NCBI GenBank assembly: GCA_914767885.1
Contig: CAJZBQ010000018.1
Coordinates: forward strand, 930,001-994,000
Source of the DNA: Blepharisma stoltei
Taxonomy: Eukaryota > Ciliophora > Heterotrichea > Heterotrichida > Blepharismidae
Direction of reading: 5' to 3'
DNA length: 64,000 nucleotides
Shown here: positions 62,269-64,000 of the stretch, one piece after another
Numbering within the stretch: the first letter of the stretch is position 1
Layout of the letters: every line of letters starts with the position of its first letter
Translations under genes and position numbers: made by a program
The notes under the pieces: generated by a model
What the model saw: only the letters and a program-made list of their open reading frames with translations
Databases searched by the model: none
Told to the model about the DNA's origin: nothing

Positions 62269-64000
62269 ATGGATGAAGCTATGGTTCTTGTTGGAGTTTA
62301 CTTACTCCCCCCCCTCCATGAGTGAACACAACAAAATTTTGTTCACTCACGGAGGGGGGTTAATTTTTTTTTTTTAAAAAAAATTTATATTTAAATTTTA
62401 TAAAAAATATTTTTTTTTCGAAATTTAAAAAAATCCTAATTTGCAAAAATTGGAAAGCAAATATTAATTTAATTTATAAAATTTATGTTTTAAAAAGCAA
62501 TTCGTTTAAAATTAAACAGAATTAGCTCTAGATTTCATTATACTAATTATCACTTATATCAAAACTTTTTTCCATAAAAAATTTTTGTATTAAAAAATTT
62601 TTGTTCACTCACGGAGGTGGGTTTTGGGCAAAAAATGGCGATTTTTCTAATGGTTTTGTTCACTCACGGAGGGGGGGGAGTTAGATAAATTAGGATGGGG
62701 AAGCTGCCAATCTCAAGTATTTATTCAATGCGGGCTTGTAAGGTTCATCTAGGCTCTCTCTGCAGTTCAAGTTTGAATTCTATCACAAAGTTTTGTGCTT
62801 GTCAGTGCAGGTCACGATTGGGATTTGAGCTCAACTGTGAAAGGTTATATTGGTAGCTGCCTTCAGTTCGGAATGCTTATAGGCTCAATGACATTTGGAA
62901 CATTAGGAGACAAGTACGGGAGAATCTATTCATTCAGAAAATGTGTCTGGATTAATGTCATAGCATGCTTTTGTCTTGTCTTCTCATTTCATTATTCTAT
63001 GATGATGTTCTTTTACATAATGCTTGGGATTGGAGTGGGAGGAGACTTGACGCTCGCTGGGACAGTCTTCAGTGAATTCTGCCCACCTCAGAAAAGATAA
63101 ACCAATTTATATTGATTAGAGATCTATAGATTAGCTGTATTTTACAGTAAAAATGTTTTATAGACTATAAATGGGTATGGCTGCTTGCTGGCTTGTCTGC
63201 TTTCTTTCCACTTGGAGGGACTTTTGCTTCTTTGACCAATTTATTTATCTACGGAGTTATTGGGGATGAGGATAATGACTGACGGTTTATCGTTGGGACT
63301 TTTTTTGTAGTAGAATTATGCATAGCGACCTGGAGATTAAAGCTCTATGAGACACCTGCTTACTACATCATGATTGGGCATGAGTCAGGGGCTGAAGAAA
63401 CTTTAAGAAGAATTGCAAAAGAAAACGGCCAATCAAACAGCTTTACTTCGTACCACCAAGCAATGATGTCAATCATCCAAAGAGAAGAATTAGCCCCACA
63501 TAAAGAACGACTTAAGGGATTCGACAGCATCAAAGTTTTATTTTCAAAAAAATTCAGAAAAACGACCATCTGTATTACTCTGATTAATTTTTTGACCATA
63601 TCTGGATATATTAGCCTTCTCCTATTTATGCCAACATTCTTGGGAGATTTCTCTCGAATGGAGCGTTATCTCATTATATTGATGCAGGCTTTAGTTGCAA
63701 TTCCAGGGAATATTACAGGCTCTTTATTGGTCAGATCCAAGTTTGGGTAATTATAACGGATCTTCAGTATTATTTTTAGCCACTTGATGTCCCGTGGATA
63801 ATTTTGCATTGACGCTAAGCACTGTCCTCATTCCTAGACTTTTACTCTTAACGTGACCAAAAAATAGTTACGAAAGGTCTCTTGGACCTTCTTCTGGGTC
63901 CAACCTAACGAGAAAGACTCCCTCTTCCTCCGACAGGGCTCGGAATATGGGCAGATCGCCTTAGTCTCATAACCTATCTCAGCCATATCATAGGCTCGAG
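62269..64000 (+). CDS. MFS transporter (SVOP/organic-cation type), partial; MITE and IES in the gene
   Basis: Open pieces: 62269-62302, 62684-63097 with a 15-nt intron 62738-62752, and 63168 on. The MITE removal joins GVYL to DKLGWGSCQ; the 68-bp IES removal joins PPQKRY to KWVWLLAG. Features: GFG-like DKLGWG, GTLGDKYGRIYSFRK (MFS signature G-x-L-x-D-x-x-G-R), GIGVGGDLTLAGTVFSEF, PPQKR after TM4, TM5-TM7 segments, and a long loop before YISLLLFMPTFLG. The frame breaks near 63750 (TAA), but GSSVLFLATWCPVDNFALTLST (63759 on) is clearly its continuation, so another insert or an error lies there. The gene runs toward the right edge. Confidence 0.78.
62303..62683. mobile_element. CCGTGAGTGAAC-type MITE in MFS gene
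   Basis: TA-bounded, TIRs CCCTCCATGAGTGAACACAA (paired with GTTCACTCACGGAGGGGG just inside) and GTTCACTCACGGAGGGGGGG at the right, with the second internal copy near 62605. The excision junction is exact. Confidence 0.92.
63098..63167. other. IES, 68 bp, in MFS gene
   Basis: TA 63098 to TA 63166. AT-rich insert; in-frame junction KR-Y-KWVWLL after TM4. Confidence 0.8.
63850..64000. mobile_element. Possible retroposon entering the right edge
   Basis: GC-richer sequence after CTTAACGTGACC, with GAAGGTCCAAGAGACC-like internal pairing (GGTCTCTTGGACCTTCTTC). Base composition matches the retroposon bodies, but the end is not in the window. Weak. Confidence 0.35.

Noticed and set aside
62300-62690. 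CRISPR-like reading of repeated CCGTGAGTGAAC motifs
   Set aside because: The repeats are terminal inverted repeats of a TA-flanked MITE, not spaced direct repeats; the genome is eukaryotic.

Overview
ORGANISM AND GENOME TYPE. The window looks like micronuclear (germline) DNA of a heterotrich ciliate, most likely Blepharisma. Three things seen in the sequence support this. (1) In-frame TGA recurs inside conserved domains where Trp is expected (kelch, kinase, aldo-keto reductase, WD40), while TAA and TAG end genes. (2) Introns are 15-16 nt, GTAA...AG. (3) Many conserved genes are broken by AT-rich inserts, and deleting each from one TA to another TA restores the reading frame. These behave as internal eliminated sequences (IESs), removed when the somatic nucleus develops. 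The genus is an inference from published knowledge of Blepharisma (UGA=Trp, tiny introns, TA-bounded IESs, abundant MITEs). No somatic assembly was available for comparison.

LAYOUT. 1-6.3 kb: fold-back repeat, B-box/kelch gene, U3 snoRNA (minus), cyclin with a 68-bp IES, two MITEs. 6.3-9.1 kb: one STI1/Hop-type TPR gene carrying five inserts, two of them retroposons. 9.1-15.4 kb: unknown protein, RBR ubiquitin ligase, AMPK-alpha-like kinase, ankyrin protein, DHHC palmitoyltransferase with a retroposon. 15.5-20.6 kb: a segmental duplication (RING membrane protein plus two-TM protein) whose copies differ by inserts; one copy therefore shows the empty site of the other. 21-28.6 kb: ataxin-10-like protein, unknown protein, MAP kinase, zinc-finger protein. 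28.9-38.6 kb: two large coiled-coil, probably ciliary genes with several inserts. 39.8-46.4 kb: perilipin-like EF-hand protein, CEP19-like, PP2C, kinesin, START-domain protein with a retroposon. 46.7-58 kb: SNF1-like kinase, chagasin-like inhibitor, WD40/ion-channel fusion, TMEM231, PG-rich repeat protein, membrane protein, divergent kinase. 58-64 kb: 5'-truncated aldo-keto reductase, ubiquitin-like protein with a non-TA IES, fold-back element, MFS transporter running off the window.

INSERT CLASSES. (a) Short anonymous TA-bounded IESs of about 49-190 bp. (b) A MITE with TIRs reading CTCCCTCCGTGAGTGAAC, TA-flanked, about 270-380 bp. (c) A second MITE with TIRs containing CCTTTAAA. (d) Fold-back elements, two of them with TATAGCG-type ends. 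(e) A set of 0.3-0.6 kb retroposon-like elements whose heads read roughly AAAATGGC, with short-repeat tails (TAATC, TAAG and others) and usually 9-24 bp target-site duplications; the bodies differ. Several sit inside exons and seem to be removed as IESs, which is the most interesting signal here.

FUNCTION. There is no operon logic. The genes are an ordinary nuclear mixture with a clear ciliary share (CEP19, TMEM231, PG-rich repeat, AXDND1-like, kinesin) and signalling kinases and phosphatases. All protein calls come from motif recognition by eye; no database search was run.
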